A DNA stretch of 64,000 nucleotides from Apoda limacodes. Its lineage: Eukaryota > Arthropoda > Insecta > Lepidoptera > Limacodidae. Position numbers and translations under genes: made by a program. The notes under the pieces are model-generated. The model worked only from the letters and a program-made list of their open reading frames with translations, was not told the DNA's origin and did not search any database. This document shows, piece by piece, positions 37,621 to 48,432 of this stretch. Within the stretch, counting starts at the first letter, position 1. Each line of letters begins with the position of its first letter. The stretch lies in contig OX291557.1 in assembly GCA_946406115.1 (NCBI GenBank), positions 9,084,501 through 9,148,500 of the forward strand. The letters run 5' to 3'.

Positions 37621-39122
37621 CAGCTCTAGATTTGGTTATCAGCGTGCGATTCTTACGGCAACTTCTTAATTATACTTAAGAAGTTTGTTAGATCTAGCTA
37701 TACCTGCAGCTATAGTTCTTTTATTTCGTGGAATTCGGTTATAGTTATTCCCGCGGGAACTTTTAAATTTTCCGGGATAAAAAGTATTTTTAACTATATC
37801 TGTGCAAAATTTCAGCTCAAATGTTTGCTTCCATTGTAGCAGAATTGAGAAGTAACAAACGTTTTAGTTAGTCCCACGGGAATTTTTAAGGATGAAAAAT
37901 ATAATTATAATAGCCAAGTTTTATTCCTTTCGTGGTTAAAACGTAATTGAGTACCAAATATCCAAACTTCCAAACTTTCGCATTTATAATATTAACTGCA
38001 ACAAGTGAAGTTGGCGGGTTTGGGAAATACAAGCCTCGTATATTTAAGGCAACGTTTCAAAACGCAATGTGGACGTTAAAAGAGTGGTTTTGGAACGCCC
38101 GCTCATGTAAATTTCCAACTGTCAAGTTGAATATTTACACTACCTACCTAGGCTTAAACATCGCTCCTGCGTCCAAAAACTTACTCTACCGGGGTAGAGT
38201 TTTGTGCTGTCGTTTTCCGTATTGTAGCGAAATCTATTTGCAATCCTGCTGTAAGCGCTATCTGGGTTGACTCGAGTTGGGCTTTTGAACGTACCTCTGT
38301 TAATGCGAAAATTAACCGTCAATTCCGAAGCTAGTGGAAAATCAACTTTGCCGGGCGATAATCACTCGGTAGTGAATTGAAACGTAGCCTAAAATTTGTA
38401 ATGGTGAAGTTATGGCTTAGTTTAAGTCACAGCTTAAATGTCTTGTATCCACGCCATAAAATTATAAAAAAACAAAAACCCAAAGATTTGGCAGCATGGT
38501 CTAAGGCCTTAGCCTGTCCTTAGGGACGAACGGAAAAAATGTACGTATGTAAATACAAAACAATAATACATAATAAGTTTCAGGGAAATAAATAATTACG
38601 GCTAATAATTGTAGTACATTTATATTTATTTATTCGATGAACAGAATTTTAAAATTTTGCTGCACATAGTAAGGCTAAAAAAATGCTTTGTAAGTCAGTA
38701 ATATTTGTTTCAAATTGTATCTTTGCCACATAACCGAATAGATATGCATCTTTATTGTTCTAAACCTCTTTTCTAGCCTAAATTCGGTCAGAGTAAGTAA
38801 AAGGTCGCGCTAGGGAAAAACTACAATAAATTGGTAAGTCTATAGCATACATATCTGTAGTAGTTGTACATTGATGATGGACATCATGGCACTTTACTGG
38901 CATTGAGCTAACTGCACAGGTATTTAGTTATTTTAAAATTGGACAGTTTCCAATTATCTTCAGTTACGGATTTACAATTAGCCAGTATTTGTTTTGTTCT
39001 TAATTTTAATATCCATTAATACATTTTAAAGGTTGGTAATTTTTTAAATCCCTTACACTTTGCTACTAACTGTGTCTTATATTTACTTTGAGCGTGCCCT
39101 CTAAAAAATAGAATTTTATTTA

Positions 39123-39149
39123 TTATATATATATATATATATATATATT
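39123..39149. repeat. (TA)n microsatellite
   Basis: Pure TA dinucleotide run of about 13 units. Confidence 0.9.
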
Positions 39150-40079
39150 ACATAAGCTTTGCGTTGGACCATGGAAAGGCAACTTATTGGACTGCTTAGT
39201 TAGGGGTTTGGTCCCTTTTTTTCTGTCAAGGGTAATTTTATACTTTTCTTTCCCACATTATTTTTGCATGATGAAAATGATTTTAATGGATGAAGATGCA
39301 TTCCCTTAAACCCAAATGGAATGCAAAAATCGGAGGGTGAACCTTTTTTTGTATGAACTTTTTGAAATTTGGTATTATAAAACACACCCCTCTGTGGGCT
39401 GTCCTCGCTCTGCTGAAGGAAAAAACATGCCCTGTCCTAACCTAGCAAGAGTATTTTAGTCTAGATATTTTTTTTTCAAAAACTATTCTTTTATGCCGAC
39501 TTATATATTTCATTTGTGTATAAAGTACTTCTCTATCAATTAAAATTTTTTTTCACCCAAAAATTACTTGGTGCAGAGGAGTAAATATTTTAATAATGGC
39601 ATGGCAAAGTTAAGTTTCAAAAAGTCAGTGCAACAATTTCAAATTTTTTTCTTAATTCAACACTGACAGAAGTGAAAAGCATACTCATATATTGTGTACA
39701 GTACGTAATGGTAGTCCCAGAATCGCCAAATGTCACTCAGATCAAGATTCATTGAGGATCTTCAAAAACATTAAAAGTTTTCAACAATTATTTAAATATG
39801 TGTGCATAACCAGACACCTGGGGCACATAGTATAAGCCCTCTATTAAATCACAAGGTGATTTTAGTGTAGTTGACAGTACAGATAAAATATATCATATAA
39901 AGTTTTAGGGCAGTATTTAACATACTGCATGTACTAAGCATGTTACAAGTCAAGACACAGTACAAAACTGCATAGTATCTGCAAGTAGAAAGTTACAGAT
40001 TAAATGTTAACAGTCTAGCACTACTTTTTTTTCATAAACCTATAAAAAAATATTAAGTAATTTTTTTATTTTATTTCAG

Positions 40080-43000
40080 ATGCCAGAATTGACTGTAACT
40101 TCAGAAATCTATAAAGAGTATAATTATAAAACCAAATTATTACCAAGCATTGAAGGAAGTAAGTTATTTCATGAATTAGCTTGTTGTAATTCAACTTCTT
40201 TGCTTTCTTTGCTTTGCTTTCAACGTTTTTGGGCTTTTTAATTACTAAAATTAAACTGTTTCACATGTTTTGTGAACAAATTGCTTACTTTATTAACAAA
40301 CTCAACTAATTCTTTACAGATGTTATTTCCGAATTCCCATTTTTTCTTCCCAAAGCTAGAAACAGTGTTAAATTTGATGAAGACAATGACTTAGACCTTG
40401 AAAGACCACAGAAAGATGTTATAACAATAGGTAATTTTGTGATATATGAGAACATTGGTAGGTTTTATTGAAAACATTAGTAAGACACTAAAGACTTGCA
40501 CTTTAAACACCCATTGACTGCTAGTACAACTGAGCTAAAATGTAAAGTGTATTTGCATTTATGATTAATTATTGGGAATTAAGTAATATGTAGCCAAAAA
40601 AAATATATTCAAAATATCATTTGAGGTATAATTTGAAAAAAAATATTTTTAAGAATATTTGGATAGATTACAAAAAATCTGTGATAGATATTGGCTAAAA
40701 TAATTTTCAAAAAGTGTTGTGTTATATGGTATAGTTATAGTCACATAAGTTTGATATTATTTACACATCAATTAATTGTAGATTGACCAATATTAACAAA
40801 AAATAATCAAAAATAAAAAAAAGGAGTAAAAAAGATTAAATTAAATTTTCATTATTTCATAATCACATGTCAGTTTTTTTTTATTTTTTATTAATTTCTG
40901 GATGGCCATTTTAAAAACATTTCTGTTAGTAACTTTAGTAATAAGAACATTTTTTTTAGAACACAGCTCAAAAACTGAACTGGCATTAGTGGGGCTACAA
41001 GTATGGAGAGGTGCTCTGTTACTAGGAGACTTTCTCATTCATCTGGGATTGGAGGGACATCTTGAAAACAAATGTGTGATGGAGCTTGGAGCAGGCACCG
41101 GGCTAACCAGCTTTGTTGCTGCTATTTTCGCTAAAGAGATTATATGCACAGGTACTAGGAGAATAAGTAAACTAAAACAGTACATTTTAAAACAACAATA
41201 CCAATTGCGTAGATATAGACTTTTATACTGCTAGATTGGACAAGTATTTCAAGATCTATCATTAAATGAAAAGGCTGGACTTCAAAAGCGAAATAATAAT
41301 AAATGGATACATACATTTTCTGTCCCCAAACTTGGAAACCCTGTATTAAGATGACCAAAAACAACAATGGCACAAACAGAAAAATATTGATATCTAAACT
41401 GATATTCTATCACATTGGTATTTTAAATAATATGGATCAATAGGTAATGGGTAGCCAAAACACCAAGTATATGCATATGATGTGAGAGTTGCAATAGGGG
41501 GCAATGCGTTTCTATAGTTGTAGGAAGAGTGTCATTTAAATTTTATAGCAGAAAGATAGATAAAAGGTCATGTCACCATCTCAAGGAACTGCATAAATTA
41601 CCTCAATTAGGTTTACCAACAATGAATAAGTTTTGCCATAGTTTCAATCTGCCTTGTTTGCCTCTTTTTTATATGTAATATTTTCTTATTGAAACATTGT
41701 TATGTTATTGTCTAGTGTAGGTAGTCTTACTGTTATTTTAATATGGAGTTGAAAAAAGACTAAAAGACTAACTACTAAGTTACTTGCGATCTCTTCCCAG
41801 TAGTAAAATCATTCCCAACCGGTGGTAAAGTTTTTAAAATTAATAATTAAGTGGAAGATTCAAAAGTGTTGTTTAAAAAATACTTAGAGTTTGATTTATT
41901 TGATTATATGATTTATTTTTGTCAAATTATGGGTCAGGCTATAGCTATGTTTGTTAAATTAAAATATTTAGTCTCAAAAATATTGTGATTGCAGATATAA
42001 ATTTTGGAGGAATATTAGAACTAATTCAATTAAATACAAAATACAATTCCAAGCTAATAAAATCTAAGTTCAGTGTAATGCCTCTAGATTTTAAGAACAC
42101 CAATTGGGACCAAGACTTGTTGGATAAAGTAAATGATGCAAACATCATTATTGCGGCTGATGGTAAGTCTTATAAATATGTTCTTAAAAGATAGTTTTGA
42201 TTAGTGAAAGTTTTATACAAACACTAGACTACATTAGTAAACAGCTTTATATTATTCGGCTATGGAAATAAAAATAGCTTTTGCCCGCGGCCCCTTCGCG
42301 CTTAATTAGGTTATTGGCGTGGGATTCCTGCGGCAACTACATGATAACTTGGGTGCTAGGCGGCGTACCAAAATAAAAGATCCACCAGATTTTAAGTTAG
42401 ACTGCCAGCAACACAAATGCTAAATAAAAATTCCTGCATTAGTTTTTGTGTGATGTGATAATCATACAACAATAATTGTAAAAATAATTATTTTTAGTCA
42501 TAATTTTATTATTAGGAATAGATATTGAAATAAAATTGTTTTTTTTTTATTAATTTAGAAATAAAACGGGATTAAACGCGTCCTTATTTGGTAAAATACC
42601 CTTTTCTCACATGATGACGCGTTTAATCCCGTTTTATTTTTAAATTAATAATGGAACGTGAAAATTTAAAAACCTATGTATAAAAAAGTTATATTAATGA
42701 ATTAATGCAGTTTTATTGGGTTTGCGTTTGTAAGAGGCCCAAAATAAAATCGTAATTCTTTATTATTGATTTTAATTAGTTTAAATAGCTGATTAGTCTT
42801 TATTGTACCAAAATTTCGTACGTGTGTTTTTTTTGAGCAACTATACCTAATGGAAATTTTAAAGTGGTTATTAAGGCCATGATACTTATAGCTACAAGAA
42901 AACGGCCTATAAAAACTGTCCATGAATATTTGAGATATCTAGACACATTCACAGATTTGGTAAAAATAATAGGCAATTTTCAGAAAACTTTTTTTTCATT

Positions 43001-44166
43001 TCATCCAATTCTTATAGGAATTAAAAGTTTCTTTCGGATCAATCGAAGTAACAGTACAAGCAGTCATAAATAGCAAAAAACTATTCTAGTCACTACAAAA
43101 TGTATGGGGAAAGTTGTAATCCCATAAATTTCTAGTTATTCTTGACTCAATTGGTCCCATACAAACTTTTAATTCTCGAAGAAACAGGATTGAATGGCAC
43201 AAAAAAGAGTTTTGTGAAAATTACCTTTTATTTTGCTGACAGTACAATTTTTTCAAAATATTGCTATCCTGTATACTTCACTTGAAATACTCCTACTATT
43301 ATCAACTTGAAATATGGTGCTCCTTGCCCTCGTATTTACCATAGGGCCACGGGGGTCCATGTGGAAATACGCCCTTGCTTGCTTAATGGATAACATTAAG
43401 GTAAATGGGGTCTGAAATACAGGCTCAAAATCTGAAAGAGTACTACAAAAGTAGGGTGTTATAGAACAAGTTTTGCTTAGATTTTACTAGGTGGCTAGGT
43501 GACTGTGTTTAGATGTCGAGAATATCTATATTATTTGAACAGGCTTTGTGTGTACAGTTTTAAAAACTATATTTTTTTTAAGGGAAATAGAATGGTATTC
43601 AGTTTTCTATTTTTAAGTTTTTTTTTTAATAAAAAAAACTTGAAATTACAATTAACTATGGATTAAAAAGGTTGTCTGGAAGAGGTCGCTTTAAAGCGAT
43701 AAGACCGCCTTTTATTTTGATGCAATAAAGTATAATAATAATAATAAGTATGGAACTTCGGTTTTTACTAAACATGGAAAATACTATAATTTGTGTAGTG
43801 ATATATAAAAAAAAGAACTAGTGTTGTAATGATGCTAAAACCATCAATTAATGTTCAATATTTTTTTTTTCAGTTATATATGACGACGACCTCACTGCAG
43901 CATTCCTAACAACAATACAAAAGATACTAAACACAAATAAACCCAAAACACTTTACCTAGCTTTAGAAAAGCGCTATGTTTTCACAATGGAACATCTGGA
44001 CACAGTGGCTCCTTGCTATGAAACATTCTTATCTATACTGGATAAAGTAAAAACGGTCAATGGCCATTCCGCATGGACAATACAAGAAATGCCTCTGGAC
44101 TTTCCAAAGTATTTTACTTACGACCGCGTCAAAGAGTTGGTGTTATGGAAAATCTCATCTAGTTAA
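40080..44166 (+). CDS. Mettl22: METTL22-like protein methyltransferase (five exons)
   Basis: Exons 40080-40158, 40320-40430, 40960-41151, 41995-42162 and 43874-44166 (TAA) join in phase to 280 residues. The fold is a seven-strand SAM-dependent methyltransferase. Motif I is VMELGAGTGLTS (from residue 103), the acidic residue after strand 2 is in ICTDIN (128), and strand 4 leads to AADVIYDDDLT (181-191), typical of the METTL21/22 lysine methyltransferase family. Upstream, LQVWRGALLLGDFL matches the 'VWRGA..L.D' block of METTL22. Human METTL22 methylates a lysine of KIN17. The first ATG directly follows a splice acceptor at 40079, so an upstream exon (5' UTR, or coding) is likely. The protein is shorter than the human one at its N-terminus, where the family varies. 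METTL21-type relatives are the alternative, less likely because of the N-terminal exons and the YDDDLT text. Confidence 0.85.
42265..42345 (+). repeat. Lepidopteran 'cttttgcccgcgg' repeat, fragment
   Basis: Starts aatagcttttgcccgcggcc and ends in gtgggattcctgcggcaact. Only the head of the family is present. Confidence 0.5.
42548..42650. repeat. Near-perfect hairpin, 35-bp arms
   Basis: Arms 42548-42582 and 42616-42650 are inverse with one mismatch in 35; the loop is 33 bases. Each arm contains gggattaaacgcgtc or its inverse. It lies in the METTL22 intron between exons 4 and 5. It looks like a very small foldback MITE; no target duplication is evident. Confidence 0.85.
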
Positions 44167-45884
44167 GTTTTCATTGATTCCATTTTAATTAATTTACATA
44201 TCTGTTTTTTGGGTATATTTTTAGAAGATATTCATAGTGGAAAGAAAGGCGGTCATTGAAGGGAAAGTACCTTAAATATTGATAATAGCCAATTTCACTT
44301 AAAGAAAACATTCCTTTATTTTCTCAAATTAGTAAAACTGCATTAAAAGATTTTTGGTAACATCCCGCTTGGAATTGAGACATCAGTAAAAAAGAAACAA
44401 CTTGTATTTCATGATTTTGATCAAAAGAGTTCATTCTTAGGGTTTTTTTTTTCTAAATGCTATAGTATCCCAAATATAAAACAAAATCTTTAAGCTAAAG
44501 AAACAATTAGTGAAATTTGCCATCAATATTTAAGGTACTCCTGAAGACCGCATTTTCTTTTTAACTTGTAGAGTAGGATTACAGGAAATCATTGGGTGCA
44601 AAATGCTGCGTTTTGGAAATCTTAGGCTGTTTAATAGGCTGAACTTATTGTAACATAGATAAGTTCTTTTATTCTTCCAACTTTATATGTTACTAAAAAT
44701 CAAAAGCAAATCAGAGAAGTAAAAGTACATGCACAGTACACCCACTGGCATTCATAGCAAGTATTACTAGTCAAAGCATTCATACAGTGGTCACCGCTTT
44801 TGATGTTAAAAAAAAAACGAAAACGTCGACATAATTGCTGCCGTCCTTAATTATAATGCCGGTATTTAACATCTGGACTATTTTTAATTTTGGGGACAAG
44901 TTTATCAATAAACAAAAAAACAAAAACAACAATCAATGTGACTGACTAAGCAACATTTTCTTAAGTGTTATTGTTTCGATTGAATCTATTGAACCTAAAG
45001 AAGCGGTTATGCGGCCAATTTTGGAGCAACGATTGCTCGACAACCGGAGGTAAGGGAGCACTTAATTTGCCATTAAGCTCAATATGTTGTGGCAGCATTT
45101 CTAGCAACAATTACTGTTTTTTTCATCGCACTAAACACGCGTTGCTTGATGCAACATTAGTGAGTGTCGTGAAGTAAAATTGATAAATATTGTCCAGAAT
45201 GAAACAAATTTAATTGCCCGTTTGAATGTTCCTTACCTAGTCACAATGATAGTTTTTTATGGATTAATTTTCCCCCAAAAGTAAAATCATCGACCAGATA
45301 TTGGGCATCAGGCAAGACATTATAGCTAAAGATAGGAGGGCAAAACCCGACTTAGCCTTGTCGGACAGCTCCTAAATGACGATATGAAGACATAGGCTCA
45401 GTTCCGCCCCCGCGTCCTGTCCCACTTCACACCTAACGATTACTCTGTCTGTAGTCTATATAGACGCTTTTGATGGCCGACTGTATGAATGTTTATGGTG
45501 TGACACTTTCACTGTAGTCTTTAAGACAACATAAGCTGTGATATTATAAATGTTGTTTGTTGAAGTGCTGTTTTATTTCATAAGTAACCAAATGTATCAA
45601 AGTTCTGGTTACTGGTACGCAAAATGGTATGCGTTCTAACTTTAATAATAACTTATATTTTGTATTAAAATAATAGGATGAGACAGAAAAATATGTGATA
45701 CAATGTATTCAGCTAGCGTGGGTATCTAATGTGCCCATTTTTGAACCAATGGTTTCGTATTAAGAACATCGCATCGTAAGCCTTAGATAATTGCAGAGCT
45801 AACGTAGTAGCCTTCAGGCAGTGATGATGAACCTAGGGGATTCGAGGGTTCAAATAACTGAGTATAGTCGACACTTTTGACAAT

Positions 45885-46925
45885 GTAAAACCTAGACAAT
45901 ATCATTCCGGACCCATGGCACCCCTGCAGGACACCCCTGGGGTTGCCACGGGAACTTGAATTTGGACTTGTGGCACCCCCAGGTCCTTGAATTCATACAA
46001 TGGTGTACCAGTGGTATCACGGGTTCTATTTACTAGTTCCCATGAATCCCCCAACCGAATAGTGATGGGACAGATGAATAGTTAAAAAATAATTTTAATA
46101 TTTATTTAACGCAATTTCTCCAATGCGTGGCCTAATGTTATTTCTCTGTTCAAAAATTGCAATTGAATGTGCACTATGAAATCGTCATTATTGATGTCTG
46201 CTTGGTTTCGTTTCTAGGTACTGTATTCAATTTGAGCCAAAATCATTCTACGTAATTGATGACTTTCCATTTCGACAGTAATATCATACATACATCGGAT
46301 ACAATATATCAAAATTCAAATGCCTCCGGAATGTTATCAGATGGAAGAAGTGGTAAAACTACTGTTAGGCCCACAATTCTTCTTTCAGCCTTTATTTAAG
46401 TGTACCTGTCTAAAGACTTTGCTTTTCGCCATATATGTATTTCACGTCCAATTTTATCCTGGGTGTGTTCTTGGCACACACATTTAATTACTAAGTGTAA
46501 CCTAACCTTATCTATGGTTAAAGACATTATGATTTCTTATAGGTTGAACAACGCTACGCAGACGAACTTTCCTTGTAATTTTTTCGTATGATGTCTGTGT
46601 ATTTTGTGCAGCAGAATTGTTCCTCCGTGTATCTCGATAAAATTTAGATCCTCCGTTTCCGTTACTATATTCAATGCTACACAATATACTGATATATTAT
46701 TTATTAATATTACAATGCTACAACACACTTCAATTTGATTGCTGATTACATATTTTAAAATACAATAGAGATACGTGTAGGTACGTCGACTGTTGCTTTT
46801 GATTAGAATTTTCAGCTTGAACATATACCCTACATTCAAAAGCACAGCACTAAATGTCCTGGGGGTGCCACGATTCCAAATTCAAGGGGTGTGTCTTGGG
46901 TCCGGAATGGATAATATGTCTTTAT
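45885..46925. mobile_element. Foldback/MITE-like element candidate
   Basis: The left end, cattccggacccatggcacc, recurs inverted at the right end, gggtccggaatgg (46898-46910). Both sides also share 'aatttgga..tgtggcacccccagg' in inverse order. The spacing is about 1 kb. No transposase is seen inside and the target duplication is unclear. Confidence 0.45.
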
Positions 46926-47724
46926 AGTAAGTAAATGTTTATTCCACATCATCTTCCTCCCCCCCCAATTCATTGTTTTTTGCTACCGACACATTCACAG
47001 CTTAATAAAAAGCAAAACGCTGGCTAAGCATAGGTACAGAGGGCTACACGCTAAATTACACCAGTTAGACTTTGAACCCTTTGAAGATGAACAAAGGGAT
47101 AGATATAAATTTCTCGCTTTTACCTTCCACAATTCCTGCTGCACTGCACACACGTCAAAGTTGTGACGCGCACTGTCATGATATTGTTTATTATTTTGTA
47201 GTTTGAGATTTTTGTAATGGAGTTTAGTATTCGTCTGTTGCTTTGAATCACAATTTCAGTGACCGTAACCATTCATGATAATCGTCGCTTTTAAAACAAT
47301 TTTCGATACCAATAAATTAAAAAAAACAGGCTAAATGCGAGTTGGTCTCGCACACTTAGGGTTTCGCATCTCATGGCTTAAAACTAGCTCTTATGCAACT
47401 TATTGATGAAGAATACCTACTTTGATAATTAATATTATGCAATTACATAACTGGATCAGAAACCAATTTAATATACAATAATATTTAATTACACACAAAT
47501 ATTTAATTATTTTTATTTTGATTAATATCAAAATACATTTCACGAACTTCTAAGAAACTACAAGGGTTCATTTTTTATCATTTGTCCACAAGACCCTAAA
47601 AATTGAAGGCGTCAAAAATGTCAAAATCACTTTTTTCTTTTGACATTTTGTCTTATTTTACACTAGATACTAAAGTCGCGCCATATAAGTTTAAATATGT
47701 TGAAAAGCGAATTTCAATTAATAA

Positions 47725-48110
47725 TAAAATACAGTAACGTAAAAGTGATTGGTTGAATATTAATAATATTAAGTATATCTGCCAATGGAAGTCTTTTTCA
47801 TTCTATTTTTTTTTTGCTAAATGCTCCAAACTTACATGGAATACTTTAGGGAATGGCCCAAATGCAGCAAAGAACGATTTAGCTGCGATGCACACTTTGT
47901 CCAAAACTGATAGCCAGTTACCACACAATTACACATCCTTTGGTTAAAATACCGTAACGTAAAAGTGATTGGTTGAATATTAATAATATTAAGTAAATCT
48001 GCCAATGGAAGTCTTTTTTCATTCTATTTTTTTTTTGGCTAAATGCTCCAAACATACATGGTATACTTTAGGAAATGGCCCTGAACACAGCTAGGGAGCG
48101 CTAATTCGGA
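47725..48110. repeat. Local direct duplication, shift 220 bp
   Basis: The block starting taaaata.cgtaacgtaaaa at 47725 is repeated at 47945 with few changes over about 130 bases, through gccaatggaagtctttttt and aaatgctccaaac. Confidence 0.85.
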
Positions 48111-48432
48111 GCCTCATAGTCCCATATATTCAATACAGTATACAGCTGTCTATAATTTTAAAGTGAGCCAGCAGTTTCCCTTATTAAGCTGCGGTAATGT
48201 GCAATCAATGTTCTAACTCTAAAATATAAACAATATATTTTTTGTATTTTATTTTATTCGATTTCAGATAAAAACGCAAAACAAAACTAACACCTATAAT
48301 TCATCCATTATTTTCCACTTGTACAAGCACCTAACATTAATATAAAATAACAATTGTAATAACTTAGTTACTGATAGTTTCGATAAGGCCACATTTACTT
48401 TTAACAACAGAAAACGTAATATCTTCTTAAAT

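Larger units (their letters stand above)
36440..40079. other. Intergenic region between PDI and METTL22
   Basis: Apart from the Pao fragment and the dispersed repeats at 37360-37900, a (TA)n run at about 39123-39149 and an AT-rich remainder, no coding exon is recognised. A 5' UTR exon of METTL22 may lie here, since its first coding exon starts right at a splice acceptor. Confidence 0.4.
44167..48432. other. Intergenic region, METTL22 to unknown gene
   Basis: The two genes converge here. It holds a foldback candidate (45885-46925), the head of a family A repeat (47325-47380) and a local duplication (47725-48110). No exon is recognised. AATAAA at 44908-44913 could end METTL22, but this is weak. 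Confidence 0.45.

Noticed and set aside
41155..41373. 72-codon minus-strand frame in METTL22 intron
   Set aside because: No splice logic or domain; intron of a plus-strand gene.
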